DNA of 64,000 bases from Pseudomonas ekonensis (GCF_019145435.1 NZ_JAHSTS010000003.1:697948-761947), one strand, 5' to 3'; numbered from the stretch's first letter, positions 32,054 to 41,192 are shown. A program made the numbers and translations. The notes: generated from the sequence alone by a model not told the origin.

Positions 32054-33043
32054 TCAGTCCGCGCTCTGCGGATTCAGCCAGCCGCGCACCCGGCGGAACA
32101 GTTGTTCCTGCTCGGCCTTCTTGTCCGGCAGCGCCTTGAGCCCCACCTGGCTGAACGCCGAAGTCTTCAGGCGTTTGCTGGCTTGCAGGCGTTCCAGTGC
32201 CGCGTTGCGGTCCGGCGCCTTGTCCATGTAGTAGAGGTCGGCCGTCGGCAGTTTCAGGGTCGGCGTCAGTTCCGCCAGTTCAGGCTTGGCCTTGAGCGGT
32301 GCCTGGGCGGCGACCATCACCAGTTTCTCCACTTGCGCAGTCTGCCTTTCGCTCAGGTAGCGCGCTGCCCAATAGGCGCCGGTGCCGTGGCCGAGCACGA
32401 CGACGCTGCGGGCGCTCTGTTGCTCGGCGTAGGCGATGGCGGCGTCGATGCGGGCGAAGATCCGTTCGGCGTCGGCCTTGGCCTGCTCTTCGGTGGTTTC
32501 GGCGACGACCTTGTCGGCCACCTCGGCCTCGCCGCCGGCGGCCTGTTCGATCGGCTCGGCGGTGGTGGAGTCCTTGCTGCCGGGGTCGGCGGCTTTCGGC
32601 GCCGTCGGCGTTTCGACGGTGCGCGGCGCGATGGCGTCGCCTTGCACGTCCGGCAGGGTAATGCTCAGGCTGCTCCACTGCGCATCCGGCAGCTTCTGCC
32701 GCAGCGGCGCGATCGCCAGGGGCCAGTCGGCGGTTTCGCCGGCGCCGGGGACGATGATCACCGCGCCCTTGGGCTCGGCGGTGTTGGCAGGTTTCCACAG
32801 GGCGAGGAAACTGTCGCCGCCGGCCTGCAACTGCTGCTGTTCCTGCGCCGGAACCTGGCGTTCGAGTGCTGCGGACTCTTCCTGACTACGCTCAGGCAAT
32901 GGCTGGCGTTCGGCCGGTTTCTCGCCGACAGGTTGTTCTGCCTGGGCGGCAGGGGCCGGATCGGCGGCTTCGACAGAAAACGCACAAGGCAGGATCAGCG
33001 ACAGGCACAATGCTGGCATTGCCAGGCGGTAGACAGGGGGCAT
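32054..33043 (-). CDS. DUF3530 family protein, exported, alpha/beta-hydrolase-like
   Basis: 329 residues. Signal peptide (cleavage after FSVEAA, about residue 27), then a Gln/Glu/Pro-rich linker to about residue 80. The domain beginning GAVIIVPGAGETADWP looks like an alpha/beta hydrolase oxyanion region. The nucleophile-elbow position reads LGHGTGAYWA, with threonine where serine is usual (GxSxG). A second low-complexity Ala/Glu stretch lies at about 160-190. The function is unknown. It is flanked by the REP doublet and the divergent agtS. Confidence 0.8.
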   Translation of the reverse strand: MPPVYRLAMPALCLSLILPCAFSVEAADPAPAAQAEQPVGEKPAERQPLPERSQEESAALERQVPAQEQQQLQAGGDSFLALWKPANTAEPKGAVIIVPGAGETADWPLAIAPLRQKLPDAQWSSLSITLPDVQGDAIAPRTVETPTAPKAADPGSKDSTTAEPIEQAAGGEAEVADKVVAETTEEQAKADAERIFARIDAAIAYAEQQSARSVVVLGHGTGAYWAARYLSERQTAQVEKLVMVAAQAPLKAKPELAELTPTLKLPTADLYYMDKAPDRNAALERLQASKRLKTSAFSQVGLKALPDKKAEQEQLFRRVRGWLNPQSAD

Positions 33044-33116
33044 CGGTTATTCCAGGCCAGAAAGTATCCCGGCAGCCTAATGGGTTGGTCAGAATTTGTC
33101 AGTGTACGAGACTTCG

Positions 33117-35513
33117 ATGATGCGATTTTGCTGCCTGTGGGTTATCGGCTGTTTGTGGTTTCCCTTGATGGGCTGGGCCGCGCCTGCGCCCACGGCCCAT
33201 GTCGCGCAGTTGTCGGCCGGCGAGCGGCAATGGCTGGCGCAGCACCGCGAGCTGCGGGTCGGCCTGGTGCTCCAGGCGCCGTATGCGCAGTACGACCGGC
33301 GCCTGCAACGGTTGTCCGGGCCCAACGTCGACCTGATGAACTGGCTGGCCAAGGCCCTCGATGTCGAACTGACGTGGCGCAACTTCCCTGACCTTGCGCA
33401 GTTGGAGGCCGCCGCCCGGGACGGCGAGATCGACATCGCGCCGGGCCTGACCCAGACGCCGGGTGCGCTGCGCCTGTGGCAGTTCTCCGATCCGTACATG
33501 CGCGTGCCGCAACTGGTGGTCAGCGACCAGAAGGCCGGCGGCACGGTGGAGCTGGAGAAACTCGACAGCCAGACCCGCGTCGCCGTGCGCATGCCGAGCG
33601 TGACGGCGGACTACCTGCGCGGCAACTACCCGCACCTCAACCTGCAAGGCGTGCCGATGGAGCGTCAGGCCCTGCAATTGCTGCTCAGCCAGCAGGCCGG
33701 CTACGCAGTGGTCGACGAGGCTCAACTGGGGCGGCTGTCGGTGGAGCCGGAGTTCTCGGGGCTGGTGGTGGTCGGCGACATCGGCCTGCCGCAATTGCTG
33801 CGGGTGGCCACGCGCCGGGATTGGCCGGAACTGGCCGGCATCGTCGAAAGCGCCCTGCGGGCGATCCCGGCCAAGGACCTGGAGCGTCTGCACAGCCGCT
33901 GGCTGCAGCCCAAGTATCCGCGGCTGGCGGAGTCGCCGGGGTTCTGGCAGAACCTGAGCCTGCTGTTGGCGGTGCTGCTGCTCTGCTGCGCGGCCCTGGT
34001 GGTCTGGCAGCGGCGCCAACAGCACAGCCTCGAACAGCGCCTGCTGGCCGCACGGGAGGACATCGCCCTGCGCGCCGCCAGCGAAGAGGCCCTGCGCCTG
34101 ACCCAGTTCTCCATCGACCAAAGCACCGTCGGCATCCTCTGGGTCAACTGGGACAGCCATGTGCGTTACGCCAACCGGGCGGCGGAGACCATGCTCGGCT
34201 ACCCGCCGGGCGGGATCATCGAACGTCCCCTGATCGACTTCGAGCCGGGCCTGCACATGGATCGCTGGCTGAATCTGTGGAAGCGCGCCAGGACCCGCGA
34301 GGAAGAACCGCTGAGCTTCGAGAGCCTGTGCGTGCGGGCCGACGGCAGCGTGCTGCCGGCGGATGTGTCGCTGAGTTTCCTGAGGTTCCGTGACAGCGAG
34401 TACCTGGTGGTCTACCTCACCGACGTCACCGAACGCCGCCGGGCCCTGGCGGCTTTGCAGGAAAGCGAAGCGCGGCTCAAGGGCATCGCGGCCAACGTGC
34501 CGGGCCTGGTGTTCCGGCTGGAGCGGGCGCCGGTGACCGGGCAAATCGATTTCGCCTACATCAGCGAGGGCAGCGAGACGCTGGTGGGCTACGCCCCGGC
34601 CGCGATTGCCCACCGCGACATGGGCCTGCGCAGCCTGGTGCATCCGGACGACCGGGCCAGCTATCACCAGACCCAGGACCGCGCCCTGGACACCGACAGC
34701 GACTGGTCCTGGCAGGGCCGCATCCTCACCCGCCAGGGCGAGCAGCGCTGGGCCGAGATCAAGGCGATCACCCGTCAACTGGACGACGGCGCGTACGTCT
34801 GGGACGGCATCGTCTGGGACATCAGTGAAAGCAAGCGCATCGAGCTGGAGCTGGCGGCTTCCCGCGAGCAGCTGCGCGAACTGTCGGCGCACCTCGAAAG
34901 CGTGCGCGAAGAGGAAAAGGCGCGCATCGCCCGGGAAGTGCACGATGAGCTGGGGCAAATGCTCACGGTGCTGAAACTGGAGACATCGATGTGCGAACTG
35001 GCTTACGCACAGCTCGACCCTGGCCTGCACGAACGCCTGAACAGCATGAAGCGCCTGATCGCCCAGCTGTTCCAGTTGGTGCGCGACGTGGCGACGGCGC
35101 TGCGCCCGCCGATCCTCGACGCCGGGATCGCCTCGGCCATCGAGTGGCAGGCCCGGCGCTTCGAGGCGCGCACCCAGATCCCGTGCCTGGTGCAGGTGCC
35201 GGACAACCTGCCGGCCCTCAGCGACGCCAAGGCCGTCGGCCTGTTCCGGATCCTCCAGGAGGCGCTGACCAATGTCATGCGCCATGCACGGGCGCATACT
35301 GTGGAAGTGACGCTGGCCCTTGAAGGCGACGAACTGTGTCTGACGGTCAGTGACGATGGCGTAGGATTTGTCGCCGCAGCCGGTCGGCCGACATCGTTCG
35401 GCCTGGTGGGCATGCGCGAGCGGGTGTTGATCATGGGCGGCAGCCTGCAGCTCGACAGCGAGCCGGGGGAGGGCACCAGCCTGGTGGTGCGGGTGCCGGT
35501 CAATGAGGCCTGA
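33117..35513 (+). CDS. agtS: Sensor histidine kinase AgtS-like (periplasmic SBP domain, PAS, HisKA_3)
   Basis: About 798 residues from ATG 33117 (an earlier in-frame start at 33096 would precede the signal peptide). Signal peptide, periplasmic SBP_bac_3 domain (about 35-270), membrane helix (LSLLLAVLLLCCAALVVW), two PAS domains, then NarL-type HisKA_3 with phospho-acceptor H609 (AREVHDELGQ) and an HATPase domain (VSDDGVGF, GLVGMRERV). Its place before agtR and the ABC importer matches P. aeruginosa agtS (PA0600), which controls 4-aminobutyrate and 5-aminovalerate uptake. The symbol is assigned by synteny from memory; the ligand is inferred. Confidence 0.82.
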   Translation: MMRFCCLWVIGCLWFPLMGWAAPAPTAHVAQLSAGERQWLAQHRELRVGLVLQAPYAQYDRRLQRLSGPNVDLMNWLAKALDVELTWRNFPDLAQLEAAARDGEIDIAPGLTQTPGALRLWQFSDPYMRVPQLVVSDQKAGGTVELEKLDSQTRVAVRMPSVTADYLRGNYPHLNLQGVPMERQALQLLLSQQAGYAVVDEAQLGRLSVEPEFSGLVVVGDIGLPQLLRVATRRDWPELAGIVESALRAIPAKDLERLHSRWLQPKYPRLAESPGFWQNLSLLLAVLLLCCAALVVWQRRQQHSLEQRLLAAREDIALRAASEEALRLTQFSIDQSTVGILWVNWDSHVRYANRAAETMLGYPPGGIIERPLIDFEPGLHMDRWLNLWKRARTREEEPLSFESLCVRADGSVLPADVSLSFLRFRDSEYLVVYLTDVTERRRALAALQESEARLKGIAANVPGLVFRLERAPVTGQIDFAYISEGSETLVGYAPAAIAHRDMGLRSLVHPDDRASYHQTQDRALDTDSDWSWQGRILTRQGEQRWAEIKAITRQLDDGAYVWDGIVWDISESKRIELELAASREQLRELSAHLESVREEEKARIAREVHDELGQMLTVLKLETSMCELAYAQLDPGLHERLNSMKRLIAQLFQLVRDVATALRPPILDAGIASAIEWQARRFEARTQIPCLVQVPDNLPALSDAKAVGLFRILQEALTNVMRHARAHTVEVTLALEGDELCLTVSDDGVGFVAAAGRPTSFGLVGMRERVLIMGGSLQLDSEPGEGTSLVVRVPVNEA

Positions 35514-35587
35514 CGGCTCGCTCGCACAGATGCGGCGCCGCGTCCGCGAATGAAATGGGCTCTGAAACAACAAGAATGGAGAGCAAC

Positions 35588-36217
35588 GTGATCCGTGTAC
35601 TGGTAGCCGAAGACCACACCATCGTGCGCGAGGGCATCAAGCAATTGATCGGCCTGGCCAAGGACCTGCAAGTGGCGGGGGAGGCGAGCAACGGCGAACA
35701 GCTGCTCGACACCCTGCGCAACGTGCCGTGCGAGGTGGTGCTGCTGGACATCTCGATGCCGGGCGTCAACGGCCTGGAGGCGATTGCGCGGATCCGCGCG
35801 TTGAACAACCCGCCGGCGATCCTGGTGCTGTCGATGCACGACGAGGCGCAGATGGCCGCCCGGGCCCTGAAGGTCGGCGCCGCCGGCTACGCCACCAAGG
35901 ACAGCGACCCGTCGCTGTTGCTGACCGCCATCCGCAAGGTCGCGGCGGGCGGGCGCTACATCGACCCGGAACTGGCCGACCGCATGGTCTTCGAAGTCGG
36001 TCTGACCGATGCCCGGCCGTTGCATTCCTTGCTGTCGGAACGCGAGTTCTCGGTGTTCGAACGCCTGGCCCAGGGCGCCAACGTCAACGACATCGCCCAG
36101 CAGCTGGCCTTGAGCAGCAAGACCATCAGCACTCACAAGGCGCGGCTGATGCAGAAGCTCAACATCACCTCCCTCGCCGAACTGGTGAAGTACGCCATGG
36201 AGCACAAGCTGCTCTGA
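35588..36217 (+). CDS. agtR: LuxR/NarL-family response regulator AgtR-like
   Basis: 209 residues from GTG 35588 (MIRVLVAEDHTIVREGI, typical for the family), with GGAG six bases upstream; ATG 35576 lacks an SD. Receiver domain with phospho-acceptor D54 (VLLDISMPG) and K in the ATKD segment. C-terminal LuxR helix-turn-helix (LSEREFSVFERLAQGANVNDIA, then LSSKTISTHKARLMQKL). Partner of the adjacent histidine kinase. By synteny with P. aeruginosa it should activate the downstream importer genes. Confidence 0.85.
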   Translation: MIRVLVAEDHTIVREGIKQLIGLAKDLQVAGEASNGEQLLDTLRNVPCEVVLLDISMPGVNGLEAIARIRALNNPPAILVLSMHDEAQMAARALKVGAAGYATKDSDPSLLLTAIRKVAAGGRYIDPELADRMVFEVGLTDARPLHSLLSEREFSVFERLAQGANVNDIAQQLALSSKTISTHKARLMQKLNITSLAELVKYAMEHKLL

Positions 36218-36560
36218 CCTTTGCCGTTTCCCGGCGGCCGCCATCGCCAGCAGGCTGGCTCCTACAGGGGGTTGGTTGAACGCAACATTTGCGGTCACTG
36301 CAGAACCCTGTGGGAGCGGGCTTGCCCGCGAAGCGGCCGTAACATTCGACACCCATGCTGGCAGGTCCGACGCTTTCGCGGGCAAGCCCGCTGCCACAGG
36401 GAAAGGTGTCGGCATATCCATCCGCGACACGGCCCCCGCCCGCGCTTGAGGCTTACGGCTGCGAGCTTGCCGCTGCGCTTGTCCAAACGCGCCATCCTTG
36501 TAGGGCGATCCCTACCCCCAACCTTCCATCCGGCTGAGGCGAATCTCTCCTGCCCCCCGA
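36218..36560. repeat. REP cluster between agtR and agtA
   Basis: Three REP units: CATCGCCAGCAGGCTGGCTCC near 36243-36263, GGGAGCGGGCTTGCCCGCG near 36312-36330, and its mirror CGCGGGCAAGCCCGCTGCC near 36378-36396. The second and third form an inverted pair about 50 bases apart. No gene was seen in the remaining bases. Confidence 0.8.
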
Positions 36561-36590
36561 TTTGCGCGGCTGGGGACAGCCACTAGGCTT
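36561..36590 (+). promoter_or_regulatory. Possible agtA promoter
   Basis: TTGCGC (about 36563-36568), 16-base spacer and TAGGCT (about 36585-36590), 40 bases before agtA. Both hexamers are weak matches, as expected for an activator-dependent promoter under AgtR. No operator repeat could be defined. Confidence 0.3.
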
Positions 36591-36626
36591 AAGCCCACAG
36601 CAGTCATCAACAACAAAGGTGCGGGT

Positions 36627-37751
36627 ATGAGCCAGGTCGAAACAAACGCAGGGGCCAGCGATGTGCTGGTCAGCTTTCGTGGAGTGCAGAAGAGCTACGA
36701 CGGCGAGAACCTGATCGTCAAAGACCTCAACCTGGACATCCGCAAAGGCGAGTTCCTGACCCTGCTCGGGCCGTCCGGTTCGGGCAAGACCACCAGCCTG
36801 ATGATGCTCGCCGGCTTCGAGACGCCGACCGCCGGGGAAATCCTGCTGGCGGGCCGTGCGATCAACAACGTGCCGCCGCACAAGCGCGACATCGGCATGG
36901 TGTTCCAGAACTACGCCCTGTTCCCGCACATGACCGTGGCCGAGAACCTGGCCTTCCCCCTGACCGTGCGCGGCCTGAACAAGAGCGACGTCACCGACAA
37001 GGTGAAAAAGGCCTTGGGCATGGTCCAGCTCGACGCATTCGCCCAGCGCTATCCGGGGCAGTTGTCCGGCGGCCAGCAGCAGCGTGTGGCCCTGGCCCGC
37101 GCCTTGGTGTTCGAGCCGCAGCTGGTGCTGATGGACGAACCCCTGGGCGCCCTCGACAAACAGCTGCGCGAACACATGCAGATGGAGATCAAGCACCTGC
37201 ACCAGCGCCTCGGCGTGACCGTGGTCTACGTGACCCACGACCAGGGCGAAGCCCTGACCATGTCCGACCGCGTCGCCGTGTTCCATCAAGGCGAGATCCA
37301 GCAGATCGCGCCGCCGCGCACCCTCTACGAAGAGCCGAAGAACACCTTCGTCGCCAACTTCATCGGCGAGAACAACCGCCTCCACGGCCACCTGCTCAGC
37401 CAGGACGGCGAGCGCTGCGTGGTCGAGCTCGGCCGCGGGGAGAAGGTCGAGGCGCTGGCGGTCAACGTCGGCCAGAGCGGCGAGCCGGTGACCCTGTCGA
37501 TCCGTCCGGAGCGGGTGAGCCTCAACGGCTCCAGCGACCGCTGCGTCAACCGCTTCTCCGGGCGGGTGGCTGAATTCATCTATCTGGGCGACCACGTCCG
37601 GGTGCGCCTGGAAGTCTGCGGCAAGACCGACTTCTTCGTGAAACAGCCGATCGCCGAGCTCGATCCTGCGCTCAGCGTCGGTGACGTGGTGCCGCTCGGC
37701 TGGCAGGTCGAGCACGTCCGCGCGCTCGACCCTCTTCAAGAGGCGCATTGA
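36627..37751 (+). CDS. agtA: ABC transporter ATP-binding protein (polyamine/amino-acid type)
   Basis: 374 residues. Walker A GPSGSGKTT (about 51-59), signature LSGGQQQRVALARAL, Walker B LVLMDEPLGALD, H-loop YVTHDQ, and a C-terminal TOBE domain (VTLSIRPERVSL). It is a PotA-like ATPase energising import. SD AAAGGTG before ATG 36627. First gene of a four-gene importer. The symbol follows P. aeruginosa agtABCD (PA0603-PA0606), shown there to import 4-aminobutyrate and 5-aminovalerate; substrate here is inferred from synteny. Confidence 0.88.
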   Translation: MSQVETNAGASDVLVSFRGVQKSYDGENLIVKDLNLDIRKGEFLTLLGPSGSGKTTSLMMLAGFETPTAGEILLAGRAINNVPPHKRDIGMVFQNYALFPHMTVAENLAFPLTVRGLNKSDVTDKVKKALGMVQLDAFAQRYPGQLSGGQQQRVALARALVFEPQLVLMDEPLGALDKQLREHMQMEIKHLHQRLGVTVVYVTHDQGEALTMSDRVAVFHQGEIQQIAPPRTLYEEPKNTFVANFIGENNRLHGHLLSQDGERCVVELGRGEKVEALAVNVGQSGEPVTLSIRPERVSLNGSSDRCVNRFSGRVAEFIYLGDHVRVRLEVCGKTDFFVKQPIAELDPALSVGDVVPLGWQVEHVRALDPLQEAH

Positions 37752-37798
37752 TCGCCCCCGCAACACCAACACCAACCTGCACGTGGAGAGAACAATAA

Positions 37799-38842
37799 AT
37801 GTTGAGATCCCTGAAGTTCACCGCCCTGACCCTGGGCCTGATGGGTGCGGCAAGCGCCATGGCCGCAGGTCCCGACCTGACGGTGGTGTCGTTTGGCGGT
37901 GCGAACAAGGCCGCGCAAGTCAAAGCCTTCTACGCCCCGTGGGAAGCGGCGGGCAACGGCAAGATCGTTGCCGGCGAATACAACGGCGAGATGGCCAAGG
38001 TCAAGGCCATGGTCGACACCAAGAGCGTGTCGTGGGACCTGGTGGAGGTTGAGTCGCCGGAGTTGTCCCGCGGTTGCGACGAAGACATGTTCGAGCAGCT
38101 CGACCCTGCGCTGTTCGGCAAGGGCGAAGACTACGTCAAAGGCGCGATCCAGCCGTGCGGCGTAGGTTTCTTCGTGTGGTCGACCGTGCTGGCCTACAAC
38201 GCCGACAAGCTCAAGACCGCACCGACCAGCTGGGCCGATTTCTGGGACACCAAGAAGTTCCCGGGCAAGCGCGGCCTGCGCAAGGGCGCCAAGTACACCC
38301 TCGAATTCGCCCTGATGGCCGACGGCGTCGCGCCCAAGGACGTCTACAAGGAACTGGCCAGCAAGAACGGCCAGGACCGTGCGTTCAAGAAACTGGACGA
38401 GCTGAAGCCGAACATCCAGTGGTGGGAAGCCGGCGCCCAGCCGCCGCAGTACCTGGCCTCCGGCGACGTGGTCATGAGCTCGGCCTACAACGGCCGGATC
38501 GCGGCGGTGCAGAAGGAATCCAACCTCAAGGTCGTGTGGAACGGCGGCATCTACGACTTCGATGCCTGGGCCATCCCGAAAGGCCTGGACAAGGCCCGCG
38601 CGGAAGCGGCGAAGAAGTTCATCGCGTTCTCGGTGCAGCCGCAGCAGCAGAAGACCTACTCGGAAAACATCGCCTACGGTCCGGCCAACACCCAGGCGGT
38701 GCCGCTGCTGGCCAAGGATGTCCTGAAGGACATGCCGACCACCCCGGAAAACATCGCCAACCAGGTGCAGATCGACGTCAGCTTCTGGGCTGACAACGGC
38801 GAGCAGCTGGAGCAGCGCTTCAATTCCTGGGCGGCGAAGTAA
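37799..38842 (+). CDS. agtB: ABC transporter periplasmic substrate-binding protein
   Basis: 347 residues, PotD-like (SBP_bac_8 type). Signal peptide ending about ASAMA (residue 22), then DLTVVSFGGANKAAQVKAFY, the usual start of the mature lobe. The conserved QPCGVGFFVWSTVLAYNADKL is the hinge/ligand region. Strong SD (GGAGAG) before ATG. It lies 47 bases after agtA and 155 bases before agtC, the latter gap holding REP hairpins that may raise its mRNA level over the permeases. Confidence 0.88.
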   Translation: MLRSLKFTALTLGLMGAASAMAAGPDLTVVSFGGANKAAQVKAFYAPWEAAGNGKIVAGEYNGEMAKVKAMVDTKSVSWDLVEVESPELSRGCDEDMFEQLDPALFGKGEDYVKGAIQPCGVGFFVWSTVLAYNADKLKTAPTSWADFWDTKKFPGKRGLRKGAKYTLEFALMADGVAPKDVYKELASKNGQDRAFKKLDELKPNIQWWEAGAQPPQYLASGDVVMSSAYNGRIAAVQKESNLKVVWNGGIYDFDAWAIPKGLDKARAEAAKKFIAFSVQPQQQKTYSENIAYGPANTQAVPLLAKDVLKDMPTTPENIANQVQIDVSFWADNGEQLEQRFNSWAAK

Positions 38843-38847
38843 CCACG

Positions 38848-38975
38848 CCCCACAGGGGTGGGGTTGCCCTCACCCCTGCGGGAGCGGGCCTGCCCGCGAA
38901 AGCGGTCGTCCGGTCAGCCTGAAAGTTGAAGGTGCTGGCCTCTTCGCGAGCAGGCTCGCTCCCACATCACCGATC
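38848..38975. repeat. Hairpin and REP pair between agtB and agtC
   Basis: CCCCAC/GTGGGG hairpin (38848-38863), then REP arms GGGAGCGGGCCTGCCCGCG (about 38880-38898) and TCGCGAGCAGGCTCGCTCCC (about 38944-38963). REP elements just after a binding-protein gene and before the permeases are known to protect the upstream mRNA from 3' decay, as in malE-malF. Confidence 0.8.
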
Positions 38976-38997
38976 CCGAAGATTTGCGGAGTACGTC

Positions 38998-40245
38998 ATG
39001 GCCATCGCCGTTCCCCTGAACGAGGGCAACAGCCCCACCTTGAAGCAGCGGCTCAAGCGCGCCGAGCGGGTCAACCGCTGGAAGGCCCAGGCGCTGATCG
39101 CGCCGCTGGTGCTGTTTCTGTTGCTGGTGTTCCTGGTGCCGATCGTGGCGCTGCTCTACAAGAGCGTCGGCAACCCGGAAGTGGTCGGCGGCATGCCGCG
39201 CACCGTGGCGGCCATCGCCGGCTGGGACGGCCGCGGCCTGCCCGGCGAAGCGGTCTACAAGGCGGCCGGCGAAGACCTCGCCGAGGCCCGCAAGAACCAG
39301 ACGCTGGGCGATCTGTCCAAGCGCTTGAACATGGAGTTGGCCGGCTACCGCAGCCTGCTGACCAAAACCGCCCGGGGCCTGCCGTTCGCCACCGAGCCCG
39401 CCTCCTATAAAGAAGCGCTGGAAGGCATCGACGAACGCTGGGGCGACCCGGCCTACTGGCAAGCGGTTAAGCGCAACACCAGCAGCCTCACCCCGTTCTA
39501 CTTGCTGGCGGCGGTCGACCACCGCATCGACGACCTCGGCGAACTGGCCCCGGCCACCCCGGACCAGGCGATCTACCTGGACATCTTCGCCCGCACGTTC
39601 TGGATGGGCCTGATCATCACCGGCATCTGCCTGGTGCTGGCCTATCCGCTGGCATACCTGCTGGCGAACCTGCCGTCGCGCCAGAGCAACCTGCTGATGA
39701 TCCTGGTGCTGCTGCCGTTCTGGACTTCGATCCTGGTGCGGGTCGCCGCGTGGATCGTGCTGCTGCAGTCGGGCGGCCTGATCAACAGCGCGCTGATGGC
39801 CATGGGCATCATCGACAAGCCGCTGGAGCTGGTGTTCAACCGCACCGGGGTCTACATCTCCATGGTGCACATCCTGCTGCCGTTCATGATCCTGCCGATC
39901 TACAGCGTGATGAAGGGCATCTCGCCGACGTACATGCGCGCTGCGATCTCCCTCGGCTGCCATCCGTTCGCCAGCTTCTGGCGGGTGTACTTCCCGCAGA
40001 CCTACGCCGGCGTCGGCGCCGGTTGCCTGCTGGTGTTCATCCTCGCCATCGGCTACTACATCACCCCGGCGCTGCTGGGCAGCCCGAACGATCAGATGGT
40101 CAGCTACTTCGTCGCGTTCTACACCAACACCAGCATCAACTGGGGCATGGCCACCGCGCTCGGCGGGCTGCTGCTCCTGGCCACCGTGGTGCTTTATCTG
40201 ATCTACAGCTGGCTGGTGGGCGCAAGCCGCCTGCGCCTGGGCTAA
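38998..40245 (+). CDS. agtC: ABC transporter permease (PotB-like, long N-terminal insert)
   Basis: 415 residues from ATG 38998 with GGAG upstream; longer in-frame starts run through REP sequence. First membrane helix at about 34-54 (IAPLVLFLLLVFLVPIVALLY), then a large periplasmic loop of about 140 residues, unusual for PotB permeases of about 285 residues. A core of five further helices follows with the EAA-like loop ISLGCHPFASFWRVYFP (about 317-333). It forms the inner-membrane channel with AgtD. Confidence 0.87.
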   Translation: MAIAVPLNEGNSPTLKQRLKRAERVNRWKAQALIAPLVLFLLLVFLVPIVALLYKSVGNPEVVGGMPRTVAAIAGWDGRGLPGEAVYKAAGEDLAEARKNQTLGDLSKRLNMELAGYRSLLTKTARGLPFATEPASYKEALEGIDERWGDPAYWQAVKRNTSSLTPFYLLAAVDHRIDDLGELAPATPDQAIYLDIFARTFWMGLIITGICLVLAYPLAYLLANLPSRQSNLLMILVLLPFWTSILVRVAAWIVLLQSGGLINSALMAMGIIDKPLELVFNRTGVYISMVHILLPFMILPIYSVMKGISPTYMRAAISLGCHPFASFWRVYFPQTYAGVGAGCLLVFILAIGYYITPALLGSPNDQMVSYFVAFYTNTSINWGMATALGGLLLLATVVLYLIYSWLVGASRLRLG

Positions 40246-40258
40246 GGGGAAAACCGAG

Positions 40259-41083
40259 ATGCTGAGTCCTTACATGTCGCCCGTCGAACGGGTGTGGTTC
40301 TACAGCCTGCGGATCCTCTGCGGCCTGATCCTGTTGTTCCTGATCCTGCCGGTGCTGGTGATCGTGCCGCTGTCGTTCAACTCGGGGAGTTTTCTGGTGT
40401 ACCCGCTGCAAGGCTTTTCGCTGCAGTGGTACCACGATTTCTTCGCCTCGGCCGAATGGATGCGTTCGCTCAAGAACAGCATCATCGTCGCCCCTGCCGC
40501 GACCGTGCTGGCGATGGTGTTCGGCACCCTGGCGGCCATCGGCCTGACCCGCGGGGACTTCCCCGGCAAGTCGCTGGTGATGGCGCTGGTGATTTCGCCG
40601 ATGGTGGTGCCGGTGGTGATCATCGGCGTGGCCAGCTACCTGTTCTTCGCGCCGCTGGGCCTGGGCAACAGCTTCTTCTCGCTGATCGTGGTGCATGCGG
40701 TGCTGGGGGTGCCGTTCGTGATCATCACCGTGTCCGCGACCCTGCAGGGCTTCAACCACAACCTGGTGCGCGCCGCCGCCAGCCTCGGCGCCTCGCCGCT
40801 GGTGACCTTCCGCCGGGTGACCCTGCCGCTGATCGCGCCGGGGGTGATCTCCGGAGCGCTGTTCGCCTTCGCGACGTCGTTCGACGAGGTGGTGGTGACT
40901 CTGTTCCTCGCCGGCCCCGAGCAGGCGACGCTGCCCCGGCAGATGTTCAGCGGCATCCGTGAAAACCTCAGCCCGACCATCGCCGCTGCCGCCACGCTGC
41001 TGATCGCCTTCTCGGTGATCCTGTTGCTGACCCTGGAGTGGCTGCGCGGGCGCAGCGAGAAACTGCGCACCACCCAGGTTTAA
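40259..41083 (+). CDS. agtD: ABC transporter permease (PotC-like)
   Basis: 274 residues with six predicted membrane helices. The EAA-type loop AAASLGASPLVTFRRVTLPLIAPG (shown in part) contacts the ATPase. It starts 13 bases after agtC with SD AAGGGG. Second permease of the heterodimer and last gene of the importer. A long palindromic REP structure follows immediately. Confidence 0.87.
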   Translation: MLSPYMSPVERVWFYSLRILCGLILLFLILPVLVIVPLSFNSGSFLVYPLQGFSLQWYHDFFASAEWMRSLKNSIIVAPAATVLAMVFGTLAAIGLTRGDFPGKSLVMALVISPMVVPVVIIGVASYLFFAPLGLGNSFFSLIVVHAVLGVPFVIITVSATLQGFNHNLVRAAASLGASPLVTFRRVTLPLIAPGVISGALFAFATSFDEVVVTLFLAGPEQATLPRQMFSGIRENLSPTIAAAATLLIAFSVILLLTLEWLRGRSEKLRTTQV

Positions 41084-41095
41084 GGTTTGCCGCAA

Positions 41096-41192
41096 CCCCT
41101 GTAGGCGCGAGCCTGCTCGCGATGGCGTCTGGTCAGTCACTCTTTCAGTGACTGATCCGCCCTCATCGCGAGCAGGCCCGCTCCTACAATGA
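41096..41192. terminator. Long REP palindrome after agtD
   Basis: REP arms GGCGCGAGCCTGCTCGCGATGG (part, 41104-41124) and CATCGCGAGCAGGCCCGC (41164-41181) flank a perfect 9-bp hairpin TCAGTCACT/AGTGACTGA (41133-41141 with 41147-41155, loop CTTTC). The whole can fold into one extended stem. No U-run, so REP-type transcript end or protection. Confidence 0.7.

Noticed and set aside
31964-41192. Repeated palindromes as possible CRISPR or transposon ends
   Set aside because: They are scattered single or paired REP units of fluorescent-pseudomonad type without spacers, target duplications or a transposase gene.
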